A stretch of DNA of 64,000 nucleotides. It comes from Escallonia rubra. Its lineage: Eukaryota > Streptophyta > Magnoliopsida > Escalloniales > Escalloniaceae. The DNA lies in NCBI GenBank assembly GCA_033065855.1, contig JAVXUO010001768.1:1-64000 (forward strand), given 5' to 3'. The notes under the pieces are model-generated. The model worked only from the letters and a program-made list of their open reading frames with translations, made no database searches and was not told the origin of the DNA. Of this stretch, positions 45,001-53,402 are shown in pieces. Within the stretch, counting starts at the first letter, position 1. Each line of letters opens with the position of its first letter. Made by a program: the position numbers and the translations under genes.

Positions 45001-46190
45001 TCATTGAAGCATCTGCCGATTTGAGCTCTCGCCGATATCCAGTTACCTTCGAGATTTTTTATGAAATCAATTGTGTTCCTTCTTCGACGGATGATTGTCG
45101 TGAGATGAAAGAATTTAGTGTTTAGATCACCTTCAAGAATTTTCATGTGCCGCGATTTTTCAAACCACACTGACTCTTCCCGTTTCAACTCCTCATCCAA
45201 TTCTTCTTGAAGATCTATTTCCATATTCTTGTTCACTGCCGTGGGGGCTTCTTGTTGTAAGTGTTCAATAGATTCAGTGAGAAGCTTTATCTTGGTTTGG
45301 ATATGGCCGAAGTGAGAGATGTTCCAAGCTTTTAGAGCCTTCTTTGTGTTTCTAATCTTCTGGCACAACCTGAAAGATGGTGTACCTCTGACCTTGAGCT
45401 TCCATGCATGATGCACCACTAGGAAGCTTGATTTATCACGGGTCCAACACTCCAGAAATTTGAAAGGTTTGGGGTCAGGAATCAGCTGATAAGCCGTGTC
45501 CAGAAGAATGGGATTATGATCAGAGTGAAGGGCTGGTAAGTGTTTGACCGAAGCATTAGGGAAAAGAAGGCACCATTGAGAGTTCCCGATCCCTTTATCA
45601 ATTCTTTCTTTGATGTTATCCTTTAGGATCCTCTTGTTGCTCCAGGTAAATGGGTTCCCCGAGAATCCAAGATCAATTAGCCCCTTGCTATTAATGACCG
45701 AGATCAGACCTCCGGTTGAGGAAGAGGCTACAGGACGGCCCCCCTGTTTTTCTGAAGAATCAACAACTTCATTAAAGTCACCAATGGCCATCCAAGGTCC
45801 CGGGAAGGATTCAATCACCTGAGACAGGTAATCCCAGAAGACTTGTCTTGCCGTTCTATAGGGAGGACCATAAATCCCAGAAAACAACCAAGGAGATGAA
45901 GGGGGGTCCGAAAAGACCAGAGCATTTATGATGTTGGAGGTTGCGGAAATGATTTCCATGTCCACTCCGAGTTTCCAAGCTAGGCAAAGACCTCCAGCCG
46001 AACGAACAGGTTCGACAAAGTGTTGATGAACGTAACCGAGAGCATTTAGAAGGGGAGAGAGAGAAGAGGAGGAACATTTTGTTTCAGAGAGGAACAGAAT
46101 TTCAGCAGGAGATGAGCGCACCAGGCGCCTGAGGGCTCGTACCTTTCTCCTGGTACCGAGCCCTTGACAATTACTGGAAAGAATCAACAT
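42048..46190 (-). CDS. LINE ORF2: endonuclease, reverse transcriptase, RNase H
   Basis: This is a 1380-residue protein. An apurinic-type endonuclease lies at about 1-230 with NCQG (N7), SETK (E36), GDFNEV (D138, N140) and SDHNP (D224, H225). The reverse transcriptase spans about 445-760 with KIDMEKAYD (D581), RQGDPLSPFLF (639-649) and FADD (686-689). A zf-RVT-like cysteine/histidine segment follows (ECPLCNSEEESLLHLFFRCP), then a C-terminal RNase H from about 1232 (FDAAV, HAEALAALSA, FEGDAQ, RYANRLAHSLA). The Asp, Glu, Asp and His of the RNase H fold appear present. Length and order match plant L1 elements with an RNase H. It has no introns. Antisense ORFs of up to 221 residues on the plus strand are shadows of this gene. 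Confidence 0.95.
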   Translation of the reverse strand: MLILSSNCQGLGTRRKVRALRRLVRSSPAEILFLSETKCSSSSLSPLLNALGYVHQHFVEPVRSAGGLCLAWKLGVDMEIISATSNIINALVFSDPPSSPWLFSGIYGPPYRTARQVFWDYLSQVIESFPGPWMAIGDFNEVVDSSEKQGGRPVASSSTGGLISVINSKGLIDLGFSGNPFTWSNKRILKDNIKERIDKGIGNSQWCLLFPNASVKHLPALHSDHNPILLDTAYQLIPDPKPFKFLECWTRDKSSFLVVHHAWKLKVRGTPSFRLCQKIRNTKKALKAWNISHFGHIQTKIKLLTESIEHLQQEAPTAVNKNMEIDLQEELDEELKREESVWFEKSRHMKILEGDLNTKFFHLTTIIRRRRNTIDFIKNLEGNWISARAQIGRCFNDHLMRISTTSNPSIPPNLEDLIQPVLMEADNEYLCSCPSDLEIVRTLKSLGSNKAPGPDGMTAGFFKTYWITVKAEVIQSTKSFFRSGLFIKELNHTHIAFVPKSENTVKVSQFRPISLCNVAYKLITKILAARMQSVLHKLISPLQAAFVPNRLIHDNIILVQELWHTMRKKKGKKGLMAIKIDMEKAYDKMEWSFLLLVMEKFGFDSKWIKWIKQCISTPSFSTLINGAPFEKFSPSRGLRQGDPLSPFLFILGAEILTRLLLQEENLGFLKGIKASRGSPAITHLLFADDLFLFCRANKREAKSVLRCLTKFEKWSGQSINREKSRLFFSKNMSRSDRSDMCNILNIKSAPPNDKYLGLPMFTNHSKRNLFSSLVERVKQRLSGWKSKCLSQAGRGTLIKSVAMAIPTYTMATFAIPISICDNIDAAMRKFWWGHNDSKKHFFAPKAWTSLCVPKSYGGMGFKMMKDFNKAILAKLGWAVLNKPWKSWVRVMEAKYLKGTPFLEYNPPKSASWTWKGICSGINLIKKGACFVVGNGKTIDFSRDPWIPSLPQFKPSFLSNSDSEREREVVSMDVWQSKVARFIDNDSCSWNISKLQEIFPDSSIREILKIKISPSSPQDFLAWTPSKSGSFSSKSAYVNEYGYKFQGNPLSSNRIWKDLWRAKICERQKILIWRIAWDILPIRLKIKVFRPEIETECPLCNSEEESLLHLFFRCPLARALWLASPDNFRPPSSLSNDQDFSRIKWLEGILSPQFPGTQDLNIKHRYTLFASILLEHIWMSRNKVVFHKAKINASEVAKNVLRSFINHCDAVAPSKENLIVSKEWTCPPPSWFKINFDAAVRENYSIQAVTISNHLGVIIAAHVQTSTITEPEHAEALAALSAIELALQYKCTHTIFEGDAQNVIFWFNDLEASPNWSCHATIEDARGKLNLVTCWNFVKIDRYANRLAHSLAKWAAANNFVGLVPASSIHLILLLMDDEEN

Positions 46191-47722
46191 GGTGGGGGTG
46201 GTTGGAGGTGAAATCCTCCTTCCACATTGCAGGCTTGAAAGTTCTGAACAATGGGTGTTGAGATGGTTTGGGAGTGTTGTGGTCGCAGGAGACGAGCTTG
46301 GTGTTTATGAGAGACTTTTTTCTTTGGAGTTTTGGCTCTTGGAGATGGTTTTAGAGGGGGGGAAGAGGTGTTCACGGTTTGGGGGGGAGATTCAGCATAA
46401 GAGATTTTTGCTTTTTTTTGGGCTACAAGAGGGCTGGCTTCGAGTTTTCTTTTTTGGGCTTGAAGATGATTGTTGGCTAAGAGGGGACAATGGGGGTCTT
46501 GGTCTTGATCAGAGGGGGTTTGGGTCTTCAAGGGCTGGATGGAGGAGTTGTGGGTTTTGGTAGGCCTGGGATTAGAAGAAAGATCTATACTTAGTTGGTT
46601 TGTAACTAGGGGACAAGGTAATTTCCGAGAAACAAGGTTGGGAGGGTGAGGTGTTGGGGGTTGGTTCAAAGGACAAGGTAAGTGGTTTTTGATGTGAGGA
46701 CAAGGGTTTGACAAGGTAAAGGTTTCTGATGGGAGCAGGTCTGCCACATGACAGGAGGTAAGGCTATGGGCATGGTTGTGTTCCAGAGAGTCAGAGACAG
46801 GTTTTAGGGGAAAGATTTCGGATAGATTCACCTCGGGACCTGTGCCAGTTTTTCCAACCGTGCCGGTAAGGGATGTCGACGGAACTTCCAACTCCGGCGG
46901 AGGATCCGGCTGGAGACATACCTGTGGATGAGACCACTCACGGTTGATAAAGGGGTACAAGTGATCACCTTCGAATGAAGCACGGATTCCAGGATTATAC
47001 ACTCTTGTTTCCCCTGCAATCACCCGTTGATCAGATGGGTCTTTCGGTCTATGGCACCATTTTTTCACATGACCCAAATGGCCGCATTGGAAGCAAAAAT
47101 CCGGGAGTCGCTCGAAACGAAATTGTATCCACGCCTCTTCCATGCCTGCCCGAATCATAGGGAATCCTTTAGGAAAAGGTTCATCAATGTTCATGTCTAC
47201 CCTGAGACGCATAAATCCTTTTTCGCCTATTTTTCCAGCTTTTGATTCTTCAATGTCCAGGAGATTTCCCAGTCTGTTGCCTATAATGATCGCATTTTTC
47301 CTGGTCATACGATTTGGCGGAAGCCCACAGATGCGTACCCAGAATGGAGAGTGTGACAGGGAAATTTCCTGCAAAGATTTTTCCGGCAACCATGGCTGGA
47401 GGACTAGGTGAGAACCCATTATCGACCAGGGGCGTTTATCCAATACTCGTTGCAGTTCTTCTTGGCATTTGAACTTGAACAGCAACCTGTCTTCATGATC
47501 ACGGATCACTAATCCAGCTGAAGAGTTCCAAGCTTTGATGATAGTGTTTCGGACTCCTTTCCTGTTGAGAGGTTTGTCGCTGACGATTTTTCCCACCAGG
47601 GTGAGCAGGAGGTTTGTGTCGTGACTAGATGCATCAGATTCCAGCTCAATGGGTTCATAGATACATTTGAGTCGTTGGGTTTTTTCTATCAGTTCATTGA
47701 TATCAACCTGCTGAGGATCCAT
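46184..47722 (-). CDS. LINE ORF1: RNA-binding protein with DUF4283 and zinc knuckle
   Basis: This is a 512-residue protein. A DUF4283-type domain spans about 35-185 (LVGKIVSDKPLNRKGVRNTI, RPWSIMGSHLVLQPW, PFWVRICGLPP). A CCHC zinc knuckle follows at C210, C213, H218 and C223 (FCFQCGHLGHVKKWC). The C-terminal half is Pro/Ser/Thr-rich and low complexity with basic patches (KRKLEASPLVAQKKAK), as is usual in plant LINE ORF1. It should coat the element RNA and help it reach the nucleus. The last codons overlap the ORF2 start in the heptamer ATGTTGA. The start at 47722 follows an undisturbed leader of about 310 bp. Confidence 0.93.
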   Translation of the reverse strand: MDPQQVDINELIEKTQRLKCIYEPIELESDASSHDTNLLLTLVGKIVSDKPLNRKGVRNTIIKAWNSSAGLVIRDHEDRLLFKFKCQEELQRVLDKRPWSIMGSHLVLQPWLPEKSLQEISLSHSPFWVRICGLPPNRMTRKNAIIIGNRLGNLLDIEESKAGKIGEKGFMRLRVDMNIDEPFPKGFPMIRAGMEEAWIQFRFERLPDFCFQCGHLGHVKKWCHRPKDPSDQRVIAGETRVYNPGIRASFEGDHLYPFINREWSHPQVCLQPDPPPELEVPSTSLTGTVGKTGTGPEVNLSEIFPLKPVSDSLEHNHAHSLTSCHVADLLPSETFTLSNPCPHIKNHLPCPLNQPPTPHPPNLVSRKLPCPLVTNQLSIDLSSNPRPTKTHNSSIQPLKTQTPSDQDQDPHCPLLANNHLQAQKRKLEASPLVAQKKAKISYAESPPQTVNTSSPPLKPSPRAKTPKKKVSHKHQARLLRPQHSQTISTPIVQNFQACNVEGGFHLQPPPPC

Positions 47723-48035
47723 AGCGACTCCAGGACAGAGAGAAAGGGGTTAAAGGTGATGATCTGAAAATGAAGAGAATGGCAGTGTAGGGAGGATAGA
47801 GGAGAAGGAATATGACCGAAGAGGAAAGGAGGTGCAATAAAGAACGGGAAGGGAGGATAGAGATGGAAAAGCTCAAGACAGAGGAATTAACTCATAAGTT
47901 GGTCCAGCAATCTCTGGTCAGCAGGGACCGTTTATGAGCCGATTTATCTCAGGGAGAGATAGACGGCCGGCGCCGTAACTGAGCCAACTATGCTCAGGGA
48001 AGGAAAAAACGCCAGCACCCGGGCGTAGAAAGAGC
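47723..48035 (-). promoter_or_regulatory. LINE 5' untranslated region and internal promoter region
   Basis: The 313 bp between the target-site duplication and the ORF1 start are GC-balanced and purine-rich on the minus strand, without long ORFs. L1-type elements carry their promoter inside this leader. No TATA box is seen, which is normal for the family. Presence of the whole leader supports a full-length insertion rather than a 5'-truncated one. Confidence 0.6.
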
Positions 48036-48052
48036 GGTTGAACTTCCACTTT
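48036..48052. repeat. Target-site duplication of the LINE, right copy
   Basis: GGTTGAACTTCCACTTT follows the 5' end of the minus-strand LINE and matches 41967-41983 exactly. The empty site would read AGGTAGCTGTGCA, one copy of this 17-mer, then GATCATTC. Confidence 0.9.
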
Positions 48053-48955
48053 GATCATTCTTTTATGTGACTGGCTGGGTGGTTCACAACTTCTTGGTTA
48101 CTTTTCCCTCCCAGACTTCCATTTTAGGTCCAACGCATTGCACAAAAGAAGAAAACTGAGAAGTCCTCTAGTTTCGTAAATATGGTAAATTTGGCTTGAA
48201 ACCCTAAAACTTTGGGTCAGATGAGATTTATCCAATGGTTTGAATAAAAGATAGCAATTATTTAAGCTCCAATTATACCATTTCTGATTGTAGTAAGTTG
48301 ATCATGTTGTAGTTTCAACAGGTTACAGTTCTTGGCTATAATACTACTAGACTTGCTTCAGGCTCAGCTAATTTTTTTGCCCAAATTTCTATGATTGTTC
48401 CATTGGTTTTCAGGCTTGAAAACACAGTCAAATATGAACTTGGAAGAGTATGGTATATTGGATGCATGATAAGTTCACCCCAGTAAGTTTCATCATAACT
48501 TTTTCCCAAAAAACACGTCGCTATGTGGAGAGTATGATGCAAAAAGTGGAAACAGAAATTGGTAACACTTTCCAAAAGAAGCAAATTTTAACTTTGGAAA
48601 ACATTTTCAGAGAAGCACATTGAAATTTTCGGACACAACAGAAAACTGAGGTGGAAACTTAACTCATAAAAGGAAAACCAAAACACTCCATAATTGAGTT
48701 CAGTTCTGGTAAGCTTTTTCACAGGCGGAAAAACAAAGGAATACACCAGAATTCAACAACACTAAATGAGACAAGAATCATATCACTAAGTTGTAAACTC
48801 ATCATTACTAGAAAGCATACCTTGAAATCTGAAAAACTAATATTACATAAAATAAAAAAATAAAAAACATGTCATTTAGAGTACCATGCAAAAGAGGATT
48901 TTCATTACAATATCTCACCACCTGCTAGCTGCATCCGTCGCCAACCTTCTGCAGA
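48053..48955. other. Unassigned DNA between LINE and HESO1-like relic
   Basis: No domain or repeat is recognised. The sequence may be the 3' flank of the HESO1-like relic. An ORF of 82 residues near 48336-48584 has no motif. Confidence 0.3.
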
Positions 48956-49830
48956 TCACGCTTCATCAGCCTGCATAGGGTACATGGGGACAGCGTGTTG
49001 CGAACTACCCCAACCTGCTGATGTATGCATCTTTCTTTTATGGTTATGGTCGACGCCAGTAGGTTGTTGCGTTTGGGCCCAACCTTCTGCCGTCGGCATT
49101 CCTCCCCAGCCGTGGGTGCCCCCTCCCCAGCCTTCGGCAGTTAGCGCGACGACATGGTCAATAGGCATAGCTTCCGAAGTCCGCCTCCTTTTTGCTTGGA
49201 AAGGGTCAAAAGGAACAGGTGGTGGTGCTGCTCCCATATTATTTGCAAGTGGCATTCTTAACGCCTGGATAAATTCTCTTAATGTGGGCCATTGATTTCG
49301 ACCATCGATGAAGGCAAAAACATTCTGAATGGTAAGCTGGATACACTTGTAAATGATTTCTACTTGTGCTCTTCCTACTGTCCTCGCAACATTTTCGGAC
49401 CGATCTGTGAAATTCTCGACCTGTTCAATATTTGCTAGTAGCATTGATTTAGCATGTTACAACTCGAAAGTAATCAAATTCAACAAATTAGAAAAAAGAG
49501 CTGAAATTACACTGATGTAGCCAACTGTAGAATTTCATGTTTTAGATATCCAAGATCCCTGATATGTGCTGGCGCACAGACCTTTGGGACAGCGCTTTTC
49601 AACGGATGATAACTGCAAATCAATGATGAGAACCACCAAAAGTCATCAAACCCATGACCAAAATTGACTTGCTACCAGCAAATAATAATGTATAGGCATA
49701 ACAATCTCCAATAACCTTGACTAATAGAGTAACAAAGAGCTCAGCCAAGGATTCTTTGTTCTTCTCTCCATAGTTTGAGAACCTGTTAACCAACTTCTTC
49801 ACCTTTGAAGGATCAGTGTCATCTAGTACA
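48956..49830 (-). pseudogene. HESO1-like nucleotidyltransferase, C-terminal exons with a premature stop
   Basis: Three exons are visible. Exon a (about 49830-49716) reads DDTDPSKVKKLVNRFSNYG and KESLAELFVTLLVK, then a GT donor. Exon b (49612-49511) reads LSSVEKRCPKGLCASTYQGS, WISKT, an in-frame TGA (49535-49537), then NSTVGYIS. Exon c (49420-48956) starts VENFTDRSENVARTV after ATTGAACAG and ends in a Trp/Gly-rich tail (TAEGWGGGTHGWGG, MYPMQADEA). All splice joints keep frame. The order resembles the PAP-associated part of plant HESO1/URT1-like terminal nucleotidyltransferases, which uridylate small RNAs or mRNAs. The TGA stands where a Trp codon (TGG) is expected. No catalytic N-terminal domain was found upstream, so this is a 3' remnant. 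Family assignment is moderate. Confidence 0.5.
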
Positions 49831-51716
49831 TGCAAAGACCACTTGATTGTCAATAATAGCCAGTTAAACCAACGTAGCTTTCTATAAAATCAGAAGTACT
49901 CAAACCAAAAGAGAAAAAAAAAATGTGAAGACAGTAATAGAGAAAATACACTTCGGGACCTTAAGCCCTCACCATTGTTAAAAGGGAAACAGCAATTGCA
50001 GACAAGCTGATTGCAGAGAAATGCCACATGATCACTTAATTAAACCAAGAACCCTATCTGACTAATAATATCAAAGGTAAGCAGGCAAGCGTATCCAACT
50101 CTTATAATTAGAGGGTTCTTTATCTCTATACTTGGCAAAGAGGGACCAGGTGAAATTAGAAGTGGGAAAGAAAGAGCCGAATGTCACCATAAGACGAGAG
50201 ATCCTAGTGCAACAAATATGCCAGGTGGGATATGAGAAGCAGCATGTGGCAAAGTTGAATGGTTGAGCAAGATCCAAGTTTAAATTAAGAGAACCAAATC
50301 AACCTCTTCATTGCATCAATACAGCAATTCTTTTGTAGTGTTGTACAAATGTAGTGTGTTTCGTTCTTGAGACATATCTCGACATGCAAGTATGAATTCA
50401 AAACAAAATACACGTGCCAATAAAAAGTGCTGATAGATCAAAGTTCAGCCAGTAGTCGTTGTTGTTGAACTAGAAGTCTAAATCTTTATAGCCTATAAGC
50501 TAAAACCTGAGTCAGCTTTTTCTTCTCATTCTAATTCTAATCCAAATTTAGTATCTGGGCCTACAAAACAAGAGCTCTCTTTGGAGCAAGATCTATCTCG
50601 ATGAGAAATAGATATTCTGAAATAATGCATAAGGAGGACCAGGAGCAATTTAGTCCATACCAACTGAACCACAATGCGGATTATTTCAGTAAGAGGAACA
50701 GGGATGCAAATGTGGTACAAACCTACTCTAAAATGCAGTTTGATTGGGGTAGACTCTGAAGATCACATTGCTTAAATGGAGGGAAATCTCTCTCCCTCCC
50801 GGTCTGGACTCTTCGTCTTTGTCTTTCTTCAACCTTAATCTTCCATCATCCATGGCATTCTCTCCTCTCTCTGTATCCTACCCAAATCTGGACTCTGCGC
50901 CTTCTTATTCCTTAGACCTTCGTCTTCCACCATTCATGGTGACAAATTTCAAGAGACGCCTCTCCAATCGGCAATGCAGCGTGTCCGTCTGGCACATGGC
51001 GTGTCCAGTACAGATCCCATAACCGTTGTCGTGTCGACACAATACTAGTGTCCCAAAGTGCCGAGTCCGTGTAACATAGACTAAATCAATTGATTGCTTC
51101 ATAATAATCATCATCATCGCACCCTTGGCCAAGCTAGTCTGGTAGTTCCTTGTAAGGCGAGTGGAAGGAAGTGACTCGACTGATAGGTTTGGCCTCCTTT
51201 GTGCCCCAAAGCCTTGGTCCTCAACAACTTCTATTCTACCTGTTTACAAGTTACTTGTTTCCTTCGTTCAGGAAACCAATTAATAGAACTTACATATATT
51301 ATTCTGTGATAGTAGTTCCAGAACAGAGAAACTTCTGGGCTGCAAACTCCAAAATGGTGACTACAGCGCTAGCTAGTTTTCTTTCTAGAGCGAAAAGGGA
51401 ATTCAAACTTGATTCATCTTTGCTATGGATTTTATTTAGGTTCTAGCTTCTAACCAAGATAGAAGAAAACTGTGTTCCACACTATTTTGGGCATATGCAT
51501 CTGTTAATAATATCCTGTGTGGTAATAGGGCTCAGGAACATTTGGCTTATATGTTGTTCAGTTCTATTTCTCGTTATCAGTTTTAAGTCCCGTTTAGTGA
51601 TGGAAGTGTTTCATAAAGTTGCAGATTGAAACTAAACAAAAACAAAATTCTGATGCAATAGTTCATGCTGTCTATTATAACCATAAATAGATTCTGGACA
51701 ACAGTTGACTGCATAC
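49831..51716. other. Unassigned stretch between two gene relics
   Basis: Neither the missing 5' exons of the HESO1-like gene nor the missing 3' exons of the demethylase gene were found here. At 50970-51080 lies a GTGTCC/GTGTCGACAC-rich stretch similar in style to 801-935, probably an end of a shared repeat family. The CT-rich ORF at 50768-51022 has no domain. Confidence 0.35.
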
Positions 51717-51799
51717 CTTGTGAAAGCACTTGCGAAGTGCCGACATTCTCCTCGCATTGGACATGAATTGCAGTTCGGGTTGCTCTTTGTGTAGAAAAC
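51717..51799 (-). pseudogene. Fe-S cluster exon of the demethylase relic (last recognisable exon)
   Basis: The exon runs from the acceptor TAATGCAG to the donor AAG/gtatgc and reads VFYTKSNPNCNSCPMRGECR then HFASAFTR. The four cysteines of the [4Fe-4S] motif are intact if the last lies in the usual place (C-x6-C-x2-C-x5 pattern). Its upstream neighbour (51925-51889) reads YELHYQMITFGK. Nothing downstream resembles the C-terminal RRM-like domain of ROS1/DME. Confidence 0.85.
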
Positions 51800-52265
51800 C
51801 TGCATTAACGTCCAATAAAATTTAGAAATCTTTTCGATAGGCTTAGCCATGAAATGTTCTCCCAACCATCGTAAAACTAATGGCGTACCTTTCCAAATGT
51901 GATCATCTGGTAATGAAGTTCATACCTGAAGTTGGGCAGTATATTAGTCATTAAAATGTTCAAGAACTGTCAATAAATTATCAAGAACTGCAGTAGAAGT
52001 ATAAGCTTCTCTTAATTGTTACAAAGAATCATAGGAAGGAGAAACGAAATTACAATGTCTGGAGATCCAGCTTGCATAGTCTGGGCCATAGATATTTCTG
52101 AATTGTCTCCTGCACTGGGTACCTACAATAAATCGTGCTTAGTGATTTCAAGCAAGGAAAGAATTCAGAATTGCGCAAAGGTTACTTACAGTTCTAGGAG
52201 ATGCGGTTGGAGTGATTCAGGTAGTGGTTGAAGAGGGACCCACCCCAGTCTTACAGCTATCCGCC

Positions 52266-53226
52266 CAGTGTTATTAAAGGCGCAGGCGCACCTAAGGCGC
52301 AAAAGGTCCCTGGAGCCTAGGCGCAAGGCGCAAGGCGCAAGGCGCAGGCGCGCGCCTTTTCGAAGCGAGGCGCAATATTAAAATAAATAAATAATAATAA
52401 TAATAATACACAAAAACAATAAATTATGTTTAAAAAAAACACATGACAATTAACAAATCAGATTAAATGCACATATATCAATTAAGGGCCAATTCAATTC
52501 AAATTAATTTCAATTTCAATCTCAAACTCAATTCAATTCATATTATGCAATCTTATCTGCCTGGACAGTGTATGAATTCAAACTCAATTTCAATTTCAAT
52601 TGGACAGTGTATGAAGAAAAAAGAAAAGGCAAGAAGAAAAAAGAAAATGCAATCTTTTCTTTTTTCTTCATACACTGTCCAGTCACTGGACAGTGTATGA
52701 AGAAAAAAGAAAAGGCAAGAACTGCTCACCCGAGACTCCGAGAGAGAGAGCAGCAATGGCGAGGACAGCAATGGCGGTGCCGCGGTGGCTGAACTCCGAA
52801 GCAGCGCTAGCGGCTGGAGCAGCTGACGGCCGGCGAAGAGGGGAGATGCGGCGGCGACGACCGGCGAAGAAGGGAGATGCGCGGCGACGACCGGAGATTC
52901 GGCGAAGAGGGGAGGGAGATGCGACTGGAGAAGGCGTGAGATTGAGATTTGAGACTGAGAATGAGTGCGAGTCTGAGAAATTGTGAGCTGATTTGGGAGT
53001 TTTCATGAAGACAAATCGACGGCCCATGTGAAGCCACGATGTCCAATCGAACGGCTACAAGATCGGCGCCTGGATTTGCGCCTCCACCACCGCTGCGCGC
53101 CTCGCGCCCAGGCGCCTAGGCTCCCTAGGCGCGCGCCTTCTTGAACGCGCTGCGCCTAGGCCTAGGCGAGGCGCTGAGTGCGAGCCTGAGCGCGCCTAGC
53201 GCCTAGGCGCGCTTTTTATAACACTG
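52266..53226. mobile_element. 961 bp non-autonomous hAT element
   Basis: The ends are CAGTGTTATTAAAGGCGC and the complement CAGTGTTATAAAAAGCGC. The target duplication is TATCCGCC (52258-52265 and 53227-53234), 8 bp as for hAT transposons. Both sub-terminal regions are packed with GGCGC, AGGCGC and CCTAGGCGC words. The interior has a microsatellite (AATAAT, 52385-52405), a hairpin-forming inverted repeat (52602-52680) and a GC-rich part with overlapping Arg-rich ORFs on both strands that have no domain. No transposase is encoded, so movement would need a related autonomous element. Confidence 0.9.
52602..52721. repeat. Inverted plus direct copies of a 27 bp motif inside the hAT element
   Basis: GGACAGTGTATGAAGAAAAA starts at 52602, is present in reverse complement ending at 52680, and is repeated directly at 52688. 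A fourth partial copy (GGACAGTGTATGAATTC) lies at 52563. The pair 52602-52680 can form a hairpin with arms of about 27 bp. Confidence 0.8.
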
Positions 53227-53234
53227 TATCCGCC

Positions 53235-53402
53235 CAACATTTGTGTCAACCTAAACAAAGAAATATGAGAGAGACTCCTCATATAAAGTATACGACTAGT
53301 TTCTACATAAATCTTACCGGGAAAACAAGATGATGAAGTTTTAGTAGGCGTACACACTCCATACTTTTCAGCCCCAGTCCCCTAATACCAAGAAGGAAAT
53401 CC
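53235..53402 (-). pseudogene. Helix-hairpin-helix exon of the demethylase relic
   Basis: The exon 53402-53318 reads DFLLGIRGLGLKSMECVRLL followed by KLHHLVFP. The Lys of GLGLKS is the catalytic lysine of this glycosylase family and is preserved. Acceptor CATTGCAG and donor CCCG/gtaaga are standard. Together with the next exon start (VDTNVG) the whole active site was encoded here before the transposon arrived. Confidence 0.88.

Larger units (their letters stand above)
41984..48035 (-). mobile_element. Full-length L1-type LINE retrotransposon, both ORFs intact
   Basis: The element is about 6.05 kb on the minus strand: a 5' untranslated region (48035-47723), ORF1 (47722-46184), ORF2 (46190-42048), a short 3' untranslated region and a poly(A) tail (T-tract at 41984-41990 on the plus strand). 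It is bounded by a 17 bp perfect target-site duplication. Neither ORF has a stop or frameshift, and the main catalytic motifs that can be read by eye are present. Plant L1 LINEs move by target-primed reverse transcription: ORF1 binds RNA, while ORF2 nicks DNA and copies RNA. A complete 5' end, intact frames and an undamaged duplication point to a recent insertion that may still be competent. It sits between the Myb/SANT pseudogene and the HESO1-like relic. Confidence 0.95.
52190..53250 (-). pseudogene. Demethylase catalytic-Asp exon split by a hAT element
   Basis: The acceptor CTTTGTTTAG is followed by codons for VDTNVGRI, where the element enters, and the other side continues AVRLGWVPLQPLPESLQ and HLLEL to the donor at 52189. 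Removing the 961 bp element and one copy of the 8 bp duplication gives a perfect uninterrupted 31-codon exon. The Asp of VDTNVG is the family's catalytic residue, so the insertion lies six codons after it. The flanking exon sequence is otherwise well preserved. Confidence 0.92.

Noticed and set aside
46189-46563. 124-codon plus-strand ORF with Gly/Trp-rich protein
   Set aside because: It is antisense to the low-complexity C-terminal half of LINE ORF1.
48984-49295. 103-codon plus-strand ORF rich in Cys/Trp/Pro
   Set aside because: It is antisense to the HESO1-like C-terminal exon, whose splice joints and frame are coherent on the minus strand.
51171-51446. Possible C-terminal exon of the demethylase
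   Set aside because: Neither strand gives the expected conserved text of the RRM-like domain, and the ORF is on the opposite strand.
52683-53046. Arg/Ser-rich ORFs within the hAT element as a captured gene
   Set aside because: Overlapping ORFs on both strands are produced by GC-rich repeats such as GGCGACGACCGGCGAAG, and no domain is seen.
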